Positions 36,201 through 47,893 of a DNA stretch of 64,000 nucleotides are shown here, piece by piece. Positions within the stretch are counted from its first letter, which is position 1. The number at the start of each line of letters is the position of its first letter. A program made the translations under genes and the position numbers. The DNA comes from Rallus limicola. Lineage: Eukaryota > Chordata > Aves > Gruiformes > Rallidae. Location of the stretch: contig JAKCOZ010000610.1 in the NCBI GenBank assembly GCA_022605955.1, positions 48,115 to 112,114 on the forward strand, in the 5' to 3' direction. The notes beneath the pieces were generated by a model. It made no database searches. It was not told the origin of the DNA and worked only from the letters and a program-made list of their open reading frames with translations.

Positions 36201-38008
36201 TTGGGAGTTATTGCTGGACGTTTAGCATGTTTTGAACTGCAGTCTGCTAGGGCCGAGAAAAGCACCGTAGGAGGTTCCAGGCATGTTCCCTCTTTCCAGG
36301 CAAAGGAAAAGGCTGAGAGCCAAAGTGACAGGGTCTGCTTGTGTGTCCTGTTAGGAGGTTTCAGACAAGCTATGCCTTTCATGCCTAGCTTCTTTACTTT
36401 AGCAGTTATAGCTGGACGTTTAGCATGTTTTGAACTGCAGTCTGCTAGGGCCGAGAAAAGCACCGTAGGAGGTTCCAGGCATGTTCCCTCTTTCCAGGGA
36501 AAGGAAAAGGCTGAGAGCCAAAGTGACAGGGTCTGCTTGTGTGTCCTGTTAGGAGGTTTCAGACAAGCTATGCCTTTCATGCCTAGCTTCTTTACTTTGG
36601 GAGTTATTGCTGGACGTTTAGCATGTTTTGAACTGCAGTCTGCTAGGGCCGAGAAAAGCACCGTAGGAGGTTCCAGGCATGTTCCCTCTTTCCAGGCAAA
36701 GGAAAAGGCTGAGAGCCAAAGTAACAGGGTCTGCTTGTGTGTCCTGTTAGGAGGTTTCAGACAAGCTATGCCTTTCTGTCCTAGCTTCTTTACTTTGGGA
36801 GTTATTGCTGGACGTTTAGCATGTTTTGAACTGCAGTCTGCTAGGGCCGAGAAAAGCACTGTAGGAGGTAGCAGGTATGTTCCTTCTTTCCAGGCAAAGG
36901 AAAAGGCTGAGAGCCAAAGTGACAGGGTCTGCTTGTGTGTCCTGTTAGGAGGTTTCAGACAAGCTATGCCTTTCAGTCCTAGCTTCTTTACTTTGGGAGT
37001 TATTGCTGGACGTTTAGCATGTTTTGAACTGCAGTCTGCTAGGGCCGAGAAAAGCACCGTAGGAGCTTCCAGGCATGTTCCCTCTTTCCAGGCAAAGGAA
37101 AAGGCTGAGAGCCAAAGTGACAGGGTCTGCTTGTGTGTCCTGTTAGGAGGTTTCAGACAAGCTATGCCTTTCATGCCTAGCTTCTTTACTTTGGGAGTTA
37201 TTGCTGGATGTTTAGCATGTTTTGAACTGCAGTCTGCTAGGGCCGAGAAAAGCACCGTAGGAGGTTCCAGGCATGTTCCCTCTTTCCAGGCAAAGGAAAA
37301 GGCTGAGAGCCAAAGTGACAGGGTCTGCTTGTGTGTCCTGTTAGGAGGTTTCAGACAAGCTATGCCTTTCATGCCTAGCTTCTTTACTTTGGGAGTTATT
37401 GCTGGACGTTTAGCATGTTTTGAACTGCAGTCTGCTAGGGCCGAGAAAAGCACCGTAGGAGGTTCCAGGCATGTTCCCTCTTTCCAGGCAAAGGAAAAGG
37501 CTGAGAGCCAAAGTGACAGGGTCTGCTTGTGTGTCCTGTTAGGAGGTTTCAGACAAGCTATGCCTTTCATGCCTAGCTTCTTTACTTTGGGAGTTATTGC
37601 TGGACGTTTAGCATGTTTTGAACTGCAGTCTGCTAGGGCCGAGAAAAGCACTGTAGGAGGTAGCAGGTATGTTCCTTCTTTCCAGGCAAAGGAAAAGGCT
37701 GAGAGCCAAAGTGACAGGGTCTGCTTGTGTGTCCTGTTAGGAGGTTTCAGACAAGCTATGCCTTTCAGTCCTAGCTTCTTTACTTTGGGAGTTATTGCTG
37801 GACGTTTAGCATGTTTTGAACTGCAGTCTGCTAGGGCCGAGAAAAGCACCGTAGGAGGTTCCAGGCATGTTCCCTCTTTCCAGGCAAAGGAAAAGGCTGA
37901 GAGCCAAAGTGACAGGGTCTGCTTGTGTGTCCTGTTAGGAGGTTTCAGACAAGCTATGCTTTCATGCCTAGCTTCTTTACTTTAGCAGTTATTGCTGGAC
38001 GTTTAGCA
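30256..38008 (+). repeat. Higher-order repeat zone B, copy 2 and partial copy 3
   Basis: The markers of copy 1 recur here (one-base losses at about 30257 and 31625, GTAACAGGG at 31969, TTATAAGG at 32193). From 32.2 kb on, copy 2 has expanded: TTAGCAGTTATAGC and TTTCTGTCC lie 7,720 bp (39 monomers minus 2) from their copy 1 partners, so four monomers were added. The C-loss deletion occurs a third time at about 37959, 6,335 bp (32 monomers minus 1) after the second, but the T-loss deletion that should precede it is missing. The third copy is therefore rearranged and is cut by the inversion junction about 450 bp later. Confidence 0.85.
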
Positions 38009-38405
38009 TGTTTTGAACTGCAGTCTGCTAGGGCCGAGAAAAGCACTGTAGGAGGTAGCAGGTATGTTCCTTCTTTCCAGGCAAAGGAAAAGGCTGAGAG
38101 CCAAAGTGACAGGGTCTGCTTGTGTGTCCTGTTAGGAGGTTTCAGACAAGCTATGCCTTTCAGTCCTAGCTTCTTTACTTTGGGAGTTATTGCTGGACGT
38201 TTAGCATGTTTTGAACTGCAGTCTGCTAGGGCCGAGAAAAGCACCGTAGGAGGTTCCAGGCATGTTCCCTCTTTCCAGGCAAAGGAAAAGGCTGAGAGCC
38301 AAAGTGACAGGGTCTGCTTGTGTGTCCTGTTAGGAGGTTTCAGACAAGCTATGCCTTTCAGTCCTAGCTTCTTTACTTTGGGAGTTATTGCTGGACGTTT
38401 AGCAT

Positions 38406-38459
38406 GTTTTGAACCTCCTACGGTGCTTTTCTCGGCCCTAGCAGACTGCAGTTCAAAAC
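38406..38459. other. Orientation-switch (inversion) junction with hairpin
   Basis: The forward monomer is read normally up to GTTTTGAAC (38406-38414). The sequence then passes directly into CTCCTACGGTGC, which belongs to the reverse-oriented unit, 36 bp before that copy's GTTCAAAAC (38451-38459). The four bases GAAC at 38411-38414 fit both sides: forward copies read TTTTGAACTGC, and inverted copies read CTGGAACCTCC. The join therefore has a 4-bp overlap, as expected of microhomology-mediated joining. The two arms can fold back on each other around a 36-nt loop. The two nearest monomers on each side are of the same subtypes in mirror order apart from a one-base deletion near 38491. From the third monomer outward the arms differ, so this is not a perfect long palindrome. 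Confidence 0.9.
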
Positions 38460-38484
38460 ATGCTAAACGTCCAGCAATAACTCC

Positions 38485-38500
38485 CAAAGTAAGAAGCTAG
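38485..38500 (-). other. One-base deletion shared with zone B, on the inverted arm
   Basis: The sequence AAAGTAAGAAGC lacks one A of AAAGTAAAGAAGC. On the opposite strand this is CTTCTTACTT, the same T-loss found in forward orientation at about 23329 and 30257. It lies in the first monomer after the orientation switch. It suggests that the inverted arm next to the junction derives from a zone B-like block, although loss of one base from a short T run could also recur independently. Confidence 0.75.
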
Positions 38501-40524
38501 GACTGAAAGGCATAGCTTGTCTGAAACCTCCTAACAGGACACACAAGCAGACCCTGTCACTTTGGCTCTCAGCCTTTTCCTTTGCCTGGAAAGAGGGAAC
38601 ATGCCTGGAACCTCCTACGGTGCTTTTCTCGGCCCTAGCAGACTGCAGTTCAAAACATGCTAAACGTCCAGCAATAACTCCCAAAGTAAAGAAGCTAGGA
38701 CTGAAAGGCATAGCTTGTCTGAAACCTCCTAACAGGACACACAAGCAGACCCTGTCACTTTGGCTCTCAGCCTTTTCCTTTGCCTGGAAAGAAGGAACAT
38801 ACCTGCTACCTCCTACAGTGCTTTTCTCGGCCCTAGCAGACTGCAGTTCAAAACATGCTAAACGTCCAGCAATAACTCCCAAAGTAAAGAAGCTAGGACT
38901 GAAAGGCATAGCTTGTCTGAAACCTCCTAACAGGACACACAAGCAGACCCTGTCACTTTGGCTCTCAGCCTTTTCCTTTGCCTGGAAAGAGGGAACATGC
39001 CTGGAACCTCCTACGGTGCTTTTCTCGGCCCTAGCAGACTGCAGTTCAAAACATGCTAAACGTCCAGCAATAACTCCCAAAGTAAAGAAGCTAGGACTGA
39101 AAGGCATAGCTTGTCTGAAACCTCCTAACAGGACACACAAGCAGACCCTGTCACTTTGGCTCTCAGCCTTTTCCTTTGCCTGGAAAGAAGGAACATACCT
39201 GCTACCTATAAAAGTGCGTTTCTCGGCCCTAGCAGACTGCAGTTCAAAACATGCTAAACGTCCAGCAATAACTGCTAAAGTAAAGAAGCTAGGCATGAAA
39301 GGCATAGCTTGTCTGAAACCTCCTAACAGGACACACAAGCAGACCCTGTCACTTTGGCTCTCAGCCTTTTCCTTTGCCTGGAAAGAGGGAACATGCCTGG
39401 AACCTCCTACGGTGCTTTTCTCGGCCCTAGCAGACTGCAGTTCAAAACATGCTAAACGTCCAGCAATAACTCCCAAAGTAAAGAAGCTAGGACTGAAAGG
39501 CATAGCTTGTCTGAAACCTCCTAACAGGACACACAAGCAGACCCTGTCACTTTGGCTCTCAGCCTTTTCCTTTGCCTGGAAAGAAGGAACATACCTGCTA
39601 CCTATAAAAGTGCTTTTCTCGGCCCTAGCAGACTGCAGTTCAAAACATGCTAAACGTCCAGCAATAACTCCCAAAGTAAAGAAGCTAGGACTGAAAGGCA
39701 TAGCTTGTCTGAAACCTCCTAACAGGACACACAAGCAGACCCTGTCACTTTGGCTCTCAGCCTTTTCCTTTGCCTGGAAAGAAGGAACATACCTGCTACC
39801 TATAAAAGTGCTTTTCTCGGCCCTAGCAGACTGCAGTTCAAAACATGCTAAACGTCCAGCAATAACTGCTAAAGTAAAGAAGCTAGGCATGAAAGGCATA
39901 GCTTGTCTGAAACCTCCTAACAGGACACACAAGCAGACCCTGTCACTTTGGCTCTCAGCCTTTTCCTTTGCCTGGAAAGAGGGAACATGCCTGGAACCTC
40001 CTACGGTGCTTTTCTCGGCCCTAGCAGACTGCAGTTCAAAACATGCTAAACGTCCAGCAATAACTCCCAAAGTAAAGAAGCTAGGACTGAAAGGCATAGC
40101 TTGTATGAAACCTCATAACAGGACACTCAAGCAGACCCTGTCACTTTGGCTCTCAGCCTTTTCCTTTGCCTGGAAAGAGGGAACATGCCTGGAAGCTCCT
40201 ACAGTGCTTTTCTCGGCCCTAGCAGACTGCAGTTCAAAACTTGCTAAACGTCCAGCAATAACTCCCAAAGTAAAGAAGCTAGGACTGAAAGGCATAGCTT
40301 GTCTGAAACCTCCTAACAGGACACACAAGCAGACCCTGTCACTTTGGCTCTCAGCCTTTTCCTTTGCCTGGAAAGAGGGAACATGCCTGGAACCTCCTAC
40401 GGTGCTTTTCTCGGCCCTAGCAGACTGCAGTTCAAAACATGCTAAACGTCCAGCAATAACTCCCAAAGTAAAGAAGCTAGGACTGAAAGGCATAGCTTGT
40501 CTGAAACCTCCTAACAGGACACAC

Positions 40525-40540
40525 AAGCAGACCTGTCACT
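40525..40540 (-). other. One-base deletion in the inverted arm
   Basis: GCAGACCCTGTCAC is shortened to GCAGACCTGTCAC by loss of one C. It is the only such event in the window and shifts the long open frames on both strands. Confidence 0.85.
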
Positions 40541-43500
40541 TTGGCTCTCAGCCTTTTCCTTTGCCTGGAAAGAAGGAACATACCTGCTACCTCCTACAGT
40601 GCTTTTCTCGGCCCTAGCAGACTGCAGTTCAAAACATGCTAAACGTCCAGCAATAACTCCCAAAGTAAAGAAGCTAGGCATGAAAGGCATAGCTTGTCTG
40701 AAACCTTATAACAGGACACACAAGCAGACCCTGTCACTTTGGCTCTCAGCCTTTTCCTTTGCCTGGAAAGAGGGAACATGCCTGGAACCTCCTACAGTGC
40801 TTTTCTCGGCCCTAGCAGACTGCAGTTCAAAACATGCTAAACGTCCAGCAATAACTCCCAAAGTAAAGAAGCTAGGCATGAAAGGCATAGCTTGTCTGAA
40901 ACCTCCTAACAGGACACACAAGCAGACCCTGTCACTTTGGCTCTCAGCCTTTTCCTTTGCCTGGAAAGAGGGAACATGCCTGGAAGCTCCTACGGTGCTT
41001 TTCTCGGCCCTAGCAGACTGCAGTTCAAAACATGCTAAACGTCCAGCAATAACTCCCAAAGTAAAGAAGCTAGGCATGAAAGGCATAGCTTGTCTGAAAC
41101 CTCCTAACAGGACACACAAGCAGACCCTGTCACTTTGGCTCTCAGCCTTTTCCTTTGCCTGGAAAGAGGGAACATGCCTGGAAGCTCCTACGGTGCTTTT
41201 CTCGGCCCTAGCAGACTGCAGTTCAAAACATGCTAAACGTCCAGCAATAACTCCCAAAGTAAAGAAGCTAGGCATGAAAGGCATAGCTTGTCTGAAACCT
41301 TATAACAGGACACACAAGCAGACCCTGTCACTTTGGCTCTCAGCCTTTTCCTTTGCCTGGAAAGAGGGAACATGCCTGGAACCTCCTACGGTGCTTTTCT
41401 CGGCCCTAGCAGACTGCAGTTCAAAACATGCTAAACGTCCAGCAATAACTCCCAAAGTAAAGAAGCTAGGCATGAAAGGCATAGCTTGTCTGAAACCTCC
41501 TAACAGGACACACAAGCAGACCCTGTCACTTTGGCTCTCAGCCTTTTCCTTTGCCTGGAAAGAGGGAACATGCCTGGAACCTCCTACGGTGCTTTTCTCG
41601 GCCCTAGCAGACTGCAGTTCAAAACATGCTAAACGTCCAGCAATAACTCCCAAAGTAAAGAAGCTAGGACTGAAAGGCATAGCTTGTCTGAAACCTCCTA
41701 ACAGGACACACAAGCAGACCCTGTCACTTTGGCTCTCAGCCTTTTCCTTTGCCTGGAAAGAGGGAACATGCCTGGAACCTCCTACGGTGCTTTTCTCGGC
41801 CCTAGCAGACTGCAGTTCAAAACATGCTAAACGTCCAGCAATAACTCCCAAAGTAAAGAAGCTAGGACTGAAAGGCATAGCTTGTCTGAAACCTCCTAAC
41901 AGGACACACAAGCAGACCCTGTCACTTTGGCTCTCAGCCTTTTCCTTTGCCTGGAAAGAGGGAACATGCCTGGAAGCTCCTACAGTGCTTTTCTCGGCCC
42001 TAGCAGACTGCAGTTCAAAACTTGCTAAACGTCCAGCAATAACTCCCAAAGTAAAGAAGCTAGGACTGAAAGGCATAGCTTGTCTGAAACCTCCTAACAG
42101 GACACACAAGCAGACCCTGTCACTTTGGCTCTCAGCCTTTTCCTTTGCCTGGAAAGAGGGAACATGCCTGGAACCTCCTACGGTGCTTTTCTCAGCCCTA
42201 GCAGACTGCAGTTCAAAACATGCTAAACGTCCAGCAATAACTCCCAAAGTAAAGAAGCTAGGACTGAAAGGCATAGCTTGTATGAAACCTCCTAACAGGA
42301 CACACAAGCAGACCCTGTCACTTTGGCTCTCAGCCTTTTCCTTTGCCTGGAAAGAGGGAACATGCCTGGAACCTCCTACGGTGCTTTTCTCGGCCCTAGC
42401 AGACTGCAGTTCAAAACATGCTAAACGTCCAGCAATAACTCCCAAAGTAAAGAAGCTAGGCATGAAAGGCATAGCTTGTCTGAAACCTCCTAACAGGACA
42501 CACAAGCAGACCCTGTCACTTTGGCTCTCAGCCTTTTCCTTTGCCTGGTAAGAAGGAACATACCTGCTACCTCCTACAGTGCTTTTCTCGGCCCTAGCAG
42601 ACTGCAGTTCAAAACATGCTAAACGTCCAGCAATAACTCCCAAAGTAAAGAAGCTAGGACTGAAAGGCATAGCTTGTATGAAACCTCCTAACAGGACACA
42701 CAAGCAGACCCTGTCACTTTGGCTCTCAGCCTTTTCCTTTGCCTGGAAAGAGGGAACATGCCTGGAACCCCCTACGGTGCTTTTCTCGGCCCTAGCAGAC
42801 TGCAGTTCAAAACATGCTAAACGTCCAGCAATAACTCCCAAAGTAAAGAAGCTAGGACTGAAAGGCATAGCTTGTCTGAAACCTCCTAACAGGACACACA
42901 AGCAGACCCTGTCACTTTGGCTCTCAGCCTTTTCCTTTGCCTGGAAAGAAGGAACATACCTGCTACCTCCTACAGTGCTTTTCTCGGCCCTAGCAGACTG
43001 CAGTTCAAAACATGCTAAACGTCCAGCAATAACTCCCAAAGTAAAGAAGCTAGGCATGAAAGGCATAGCTTGTCTGAAACCTCCTAACAGGACACACAAG
43101 CAGACCCTGTCACTTTGGCTCTCAGCCTTTTCCTTTGCCTGGAAAGAGGGAACATGCCTGGAACCTCCTACAGTGCTTTTCTCGGCCCTAGCAGACTGCA
43201 GTTCAAAACATGCTAAACGTCCAGCAATAACTCCCAAAGTAAAGAAGCTAGGCATGAAAGGCATAGCTTGTCTGAAACCTCCTAACAGGACACACAAGCA
43301 GACCCTGTCACTTTGGCTCTCAGCCTTTTCCTTTGCCTGGAAAGAGGGAACATGCCTGGAAGCTCCTACGGTGCTTTTCTCGGCCCTAGCAGACTGCAGT
43401 TCAAAACATGCTAAACGTCCAGCAATAACTCCCAAAGTAAAGAAGCTAGGCATGAAAGGCATAGCTTGTCTGAAACCTCCTAACAGGACACACAAGCAGA

Positions 43501-44314
43501 CCCTGTCACTTTGGCTCTCAGCCTTTTCCTTTGCCTGGAAAGAGGGAACATGCCTGGAAGCTCCTACGGTGCTTTTCTCGGCCCTAGCAGACTGCAGTTC
43601 AAAACATGCTAAACGTCCAGCAATAACTCCCAAAGTAAAGAAGCTAGGCATGAAAGGCATAGCTTGTCTGAAACCTCCTAACAGGACACACAAGCAGACC
43701 CTGTCACTTTGGCTCTCAGCCTTTTCCTTTGCCTGGAAAGAGGGAACATGCCTGGAACCTCCTACGGTGCTTTTCTCGGCCCTAGCAGACTGCAGTTCAA
43801 AACATGCTAAACGTCCAGCAATAACTCCCAAAGTAAAGAAGCTAGGACTGAAAGGCATAGCTTGTCTGAAACCTCCTAACAGGACACACAAGCAGACCCT
43901 GTCACTTTGGCTCTCAGCCTTTTCCTTTGCCTGGAAAGAAGGAACATACCTGCTACCTATAAAAGTGCTTTTCTCGGCCCTAGCAGACTGCAGTTCAAAA
44001 CATGCTAAACGTCCAGCAATAACTCCCAAAGTAAAGAAGCTAGGCATGAAAGGCATAGCTTGTCTGAAACCTCCTAACAGGACACACAAGCAGACCCTGT
44101 CACTTTGGCTCTCAGCCTTTTCCTTTGCCTGGAAAGAGGGAACATGCCTGGAACCTCCTACGGTGCTTTTCTCGGCCCTAGCAGACTGCAGTTCAAAACA
44201 TGCTAAACGTCCAGCAATAACTCCCAAAGTAAAGAAGCTAGGACTGAAAGGCATAGCTTGTATGAAACCTCCTAACAGGACACACAAGCAGACCCTGTCA
44301 CTTTGGCTCTCAGC

Positions 44315-44332
44315 CTTTTCCTTTTGCCTGGA
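44315..44332 (-). other. One-base insertion in the inverted arm
   Basis: TTTTCCTTTGCC is lengthened to TTTTCCTTTTGCC by one T. It explains why marker distances that cross this point (for example 41298 to 45457) are one base longer than a whole number of monomers. Confidence 0.85.
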
Positions 44333-44923
44333 AAGAGGGAACATGCCTGGAAGCTCCTACAGTGCTTTTCTCGGCCCTAGCAGACTGCAGTTCAAAACTT
44401 GCTAAACGTCCAGCAATAACTCCCAAAGTAAAGAAGCTAGGACTGAAAGGCATAGCTTGTCTGAAACCTCCTAACAGGACACACAAGCAGACCCTGTCAC
44501 TTTGGCTCTCAGCCTTTTCCTTTGCCTGGAAAGAGGGAACATGCCTGGAACCTCCTACGGTGCTTTTCTCGGCCCTAGCAGACTGCAGTTCAAAACATGC
44601 TAAACGTCCAGCAATAACTCCCAAAGTAAAGAAGCTAGGACTGAAAGGCATAGCTTGTCTGAAACCTCCTAACAGGACACACAAGCAGACCCTGTCACTT
44701 TCGCTCTCAGCCTTTTCCTTTGCCTGGAAAGAGGGAACATGCCTGGAAGCTCCTACGGTGCTTTTCTCGGCCCTAGCAGACTGCAGTTCAAAACATGCTA
44801 AACGTCCAGCAATAACTCCCAAAGTAAAGAAGCTAGGACTGAAAGGCATAGCTTGTCTGAAACCTCCTAACAGGACACACAAGCAGACCCTGTCACTTTG
44901 GCTCTCAGCCTTTTCCTTTGCCT

Positions 44924-47893
44924 GGTAAGAAGGAACATACCTGCTACCTCCTACAGTGCTTTTCTCGACCCTAGCAGACTGCAGTTCAAAACATGCTAAA
45001 CGTCCAGCGATAACTCCCAAAGTAAAGAAGCTAGGCATGAAAGGCATAGCTTGTATGAAACCTCCTAACAGGACACACAAGCAGACCCTGTCACTTTGGC
45101 TCTCAGCCTTTTCCTTTGCCTGGAAAGAGGGAACATGCCTGGAACCTCATACGGTGCTTTTCTCGGCCCTAGCAGACTGCAGTTCAAAACATGCTAAACG
45201 TCCAGCAATAACTCCCAAAGTAAAGAAGCTAGGCATGAAAGGCATAGCTTGTCTGAAACCTCCTAACAGGACACACAAGCAGACCCTGTCACTTTGGCTC
45301 TCAGCCTTTTCCTTTGCCTGGAAAGAAGGAACATACCTGCTACCTCCTACAGTGCTTTTCTCGGCCCTAGCAGACTGCAGTTCAAAACATGCTAAACGTC
45401 CAGCAATAACTCCCAAAGTAAAGAAGCTAGGCATGAAAGGCATAGCTTGTCTGAAACCTTATAACAGGACACACAAGCAGACCCTGTCACTTTGGCTCTC
45501 AGCCTTTTCCTTTGCCTGGAAAGAGGGAACATGCCTGGAACCTCCTACGGTGCTTTTCTCGGCCCTAGAAGACTGCAGTTCAAAACTTGCTAAACGTCCA
45601 GCAATAACTCCCAAAGTAAAGAAGCTAGGACTGAAAGGCATAGCTTGTCTGAAACCTCCTAACAGGACACACAAGCAGACCCTGTCACTTTGGCTCTCAG
45701 CCTTTTCCTTTGCCTGGAAAGAGGGAACATGCCTGGAACCTCCTACGGTGCCTTTCTCGGCCCTAGCAGACTGCAGTTCAAAACATGCTAAACGTCCAGC
45801 AATAACTCCCAAAGTAAAGAAGCTAGGCATGAAAGGCATAGCTTGTCTGAAACCTCCTAACAGGACACACAAGCAGACCCTGTCACTTTGGCTCTCAGCC
45901 TTTTCCTTTGCCTGGAAAGAGGGAACATGCCTGGAAGCTCCTACAGTGCTTTTCTCGGCCCTAGCAGACTGCAGTTCAAAACTTGCTAAACGTCCAGCAA
46001 TAACTCCCAAAGTAAAGAAGCTAGGACTGAAAGGCATAGCTTGTCTGAAACCTCCTAACAGGACACACAAGCAGACCCTGTCACTTTGGCTCTCAGCCTT
46101 TTCCTTTGCCTGGAAAGAGGGAACATGCCTGGAACCTCCTACGGTGCTTTTCTCAGCCCTAGCAGACTGCAGTTCAAAACATGCTAAACGTCCAGCAATA
46201 ACTCCCAAAGTAAAGAAGCTAGGACTGAAAGGCATAGCTTGTCTGAAACCTCCTAACAGGACACACAAGCAGACCCTGTCACTTTGGCTCTCAGCCTTTT
46301 CCTTTGCCTGGAAAGAGGGAACATGCCTGGAACCTCCTACGGTGCTTTTCTCGGCCCTAGCAGACTGCAGTTCAAAACATGCTAAACGTCCAGCAATAAC
46401 TCCCAAAGTAAAGAAGCTAGGACTGAAAGGCATAGCTTGTCTGAAACCTCCTAACAGGACACACAAGCAGACCCTGTCACTTTGGCTCTCAGCCTTTTCC
46501 TTTGCCTGGAAAGAGGGAACATGCCTGGAACCTCCTACGGTGCTTTTCTCGGCCCTAGCAGACTGCAGTTCAAAACATGCTAAACGTCCAGCAATAACTC
46601 CCAAAGTAAAGAAGCTAGGACTGAAAGGCATAGCTTGTATGAAACCTCCTAACAGGACACACAAGCAGACCCTGTCACTTTGGCTCTCAGCCTTTTCCTT
46701 TGCCTGGAAAGAGGGAACATGCCTGCAACCCCCTACGGTGCTTTTCTCGGCCCTAGCAGACTGCAGTTCAAAACATGCTAAACGTCCAGCAATAACTCCC
46801 AAAGTAAAGAAGCTAGGACTGAAAGGCATAGCTTGTCTGAAACCTCCTAACAGGACACACAAGCAGACCCTGTCACTTTGGCTCTCAGCCTTTTCCTTTG
46901 CCTGGAAAGAAGGAACATACCTGCTACCTATAAAAGTGCTTTTCTCGGCCCTAGCAGACTGCAGTTCAAAACATGCTAAACGTCCAGCAATAACTGCTAA
47001 AGTAAAGAAGCTAGGCATGAAAGGCATAGCTTGTCTGAAACCTCCTAACAGGACACACAAGCAGACCCTGTCACTTTGGCTCTCAGCCTTTTCCTTTGCC
47101 TGGAAAGAGGGAACATGCCTGGAACCTCCTACGGTGCTTTTCTCGGCCCTAGCAGACTGCAGTTCAAAACATGCTAAACGTCCAGCAATAACTCCCAAAG
47201 TAAAGAAGCTAGGACTGAAAGGCATAGCTTGTATGAAACCTCCTAACAGGACACACAAGCAGACCCTGTCACTTTGGCTCTCAGCCTTTTCCTTTGCCTG
47301 GAAAGAGGGAACATGCCTGGAAGCTCCTACAGTGCTTTTCTCGGCCCTAGCAGACTGCAGTTCAAAACTTGCTAAACGTCCAGCAATAACTCCCAAAGTA
47401 AAGAAGCTAGGACTGAAAGGCATAGCTTGTCTGAAACCTCCTAACAGGACACACAAGCAGACCCTGTCACTTTGGCTCTCAGCCTTTTCCTTTGCCTGGA
47501 AAGAGGGAACATGCCTGGAACCTCCTACGGTGCTTTTCTCGGCCCTAGCAGACTGCAGTTCAAAACATGCTAAACGTCCAGCAATAACTCCCAAAGTAAA
47601 GAAGCTAGGCATGAAAGGCATAGCTTGTCTGAAACCTCCTAACAGGACACACAAGCAGACCCTGTCACTTTCGCTCTCAGCCTTTTCCTTTGCCTGGAAA
47701 GAGGGAACATGCCTGGAAGCTCCTACGGTGCTTTTCTCGGCCCTAGCAGACTGCAGTTCAAAACATGCTAAACGTCCAGCAATAACTCCCAAAGTAAAGA
47801 AGCTAGGACTGAAAGGCATAGCTTGTCTGAAACCTCCTAACAGGACACACAAGCAGACCCTGTCACTTTGGCTCTCAGCCTTTTCCTTTGCCT
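44924..47893 (-). repeat. Higher-order repeat zone C, copy 1 (15 monomers)
   Basis: Markers on the + strand recur 2,970 bp apart, exactly 15 x 198. They are CCTGGTAAGAAGG (44924 and 47894), CTTTCGCTCTCAG (44701 and 47671), ACCTCATACGG (about 45145 and 48115), CCTTATAACAGG (45457 and 48427) and CCCTAGAAGACTGCAG (about 45566 and 48536). An upstream relative of the CCTGGTAAG marker at 42547 is 12 monomers plus 1 bp away, the extra base being the T inserted near 44324. The copies differ at a few sites, for example CTCGACCC (about 44966) in copy 1 only. Confidence 0.88.

Larger units (their letters stand above)
1..38414 (+). repeat. 198-bp satellite array, forward arm
   Basis: Head-to-tail copies of a 198-bp unit fill this stretch without interruption. 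The PstI-containing start of the unit (TGTTTTGAACTGCAG) occurs at 1, 199, 397, 595 and so on. The last copy begins at 38405 and is cut after 10 bp. That makes 194 complete copies, and the 8-bp shortfall from 194 x 198 is fully explained by eight one-base deletions (near 8212, 8403, 17312, 23329, 24696, 30257, 31625 and 37959). Copies differ by a handful of substitutions that recur in fixed combinations, so the array is homogenised by local duplication and conversion rather than drifting independently. The array continues beyond position 1. There is no gene, transposon or unique DNA in it. The strand is a convention: '+' means the unit reads as in the reference monomer at 397-594. Confidence 0.98.

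Noticed and set aside
38300..38560. Terminal inverted repeats of a transposon around the junction
   Set aside because: The inverted sequences are the satellite itself, with no transposase, no target-site duplication and only a 36-nt loop between the arms.
38300..38560. Sequencing fold-back (missed hairpin adapter) artefact
   Set aside because: Such an artefact gives a perfect mirror image. Here the arms differ by a one-base deletion near 38491 and by monomer subtype from the third copy outward. Not fully excluded without reads.
39200..39225. TATAAAAG at CCTATAAAAGTG as a TATA box
   Set aside because: It is a subtype variant of the satellite present in several copies, with no gene downstream and no other promoter element.
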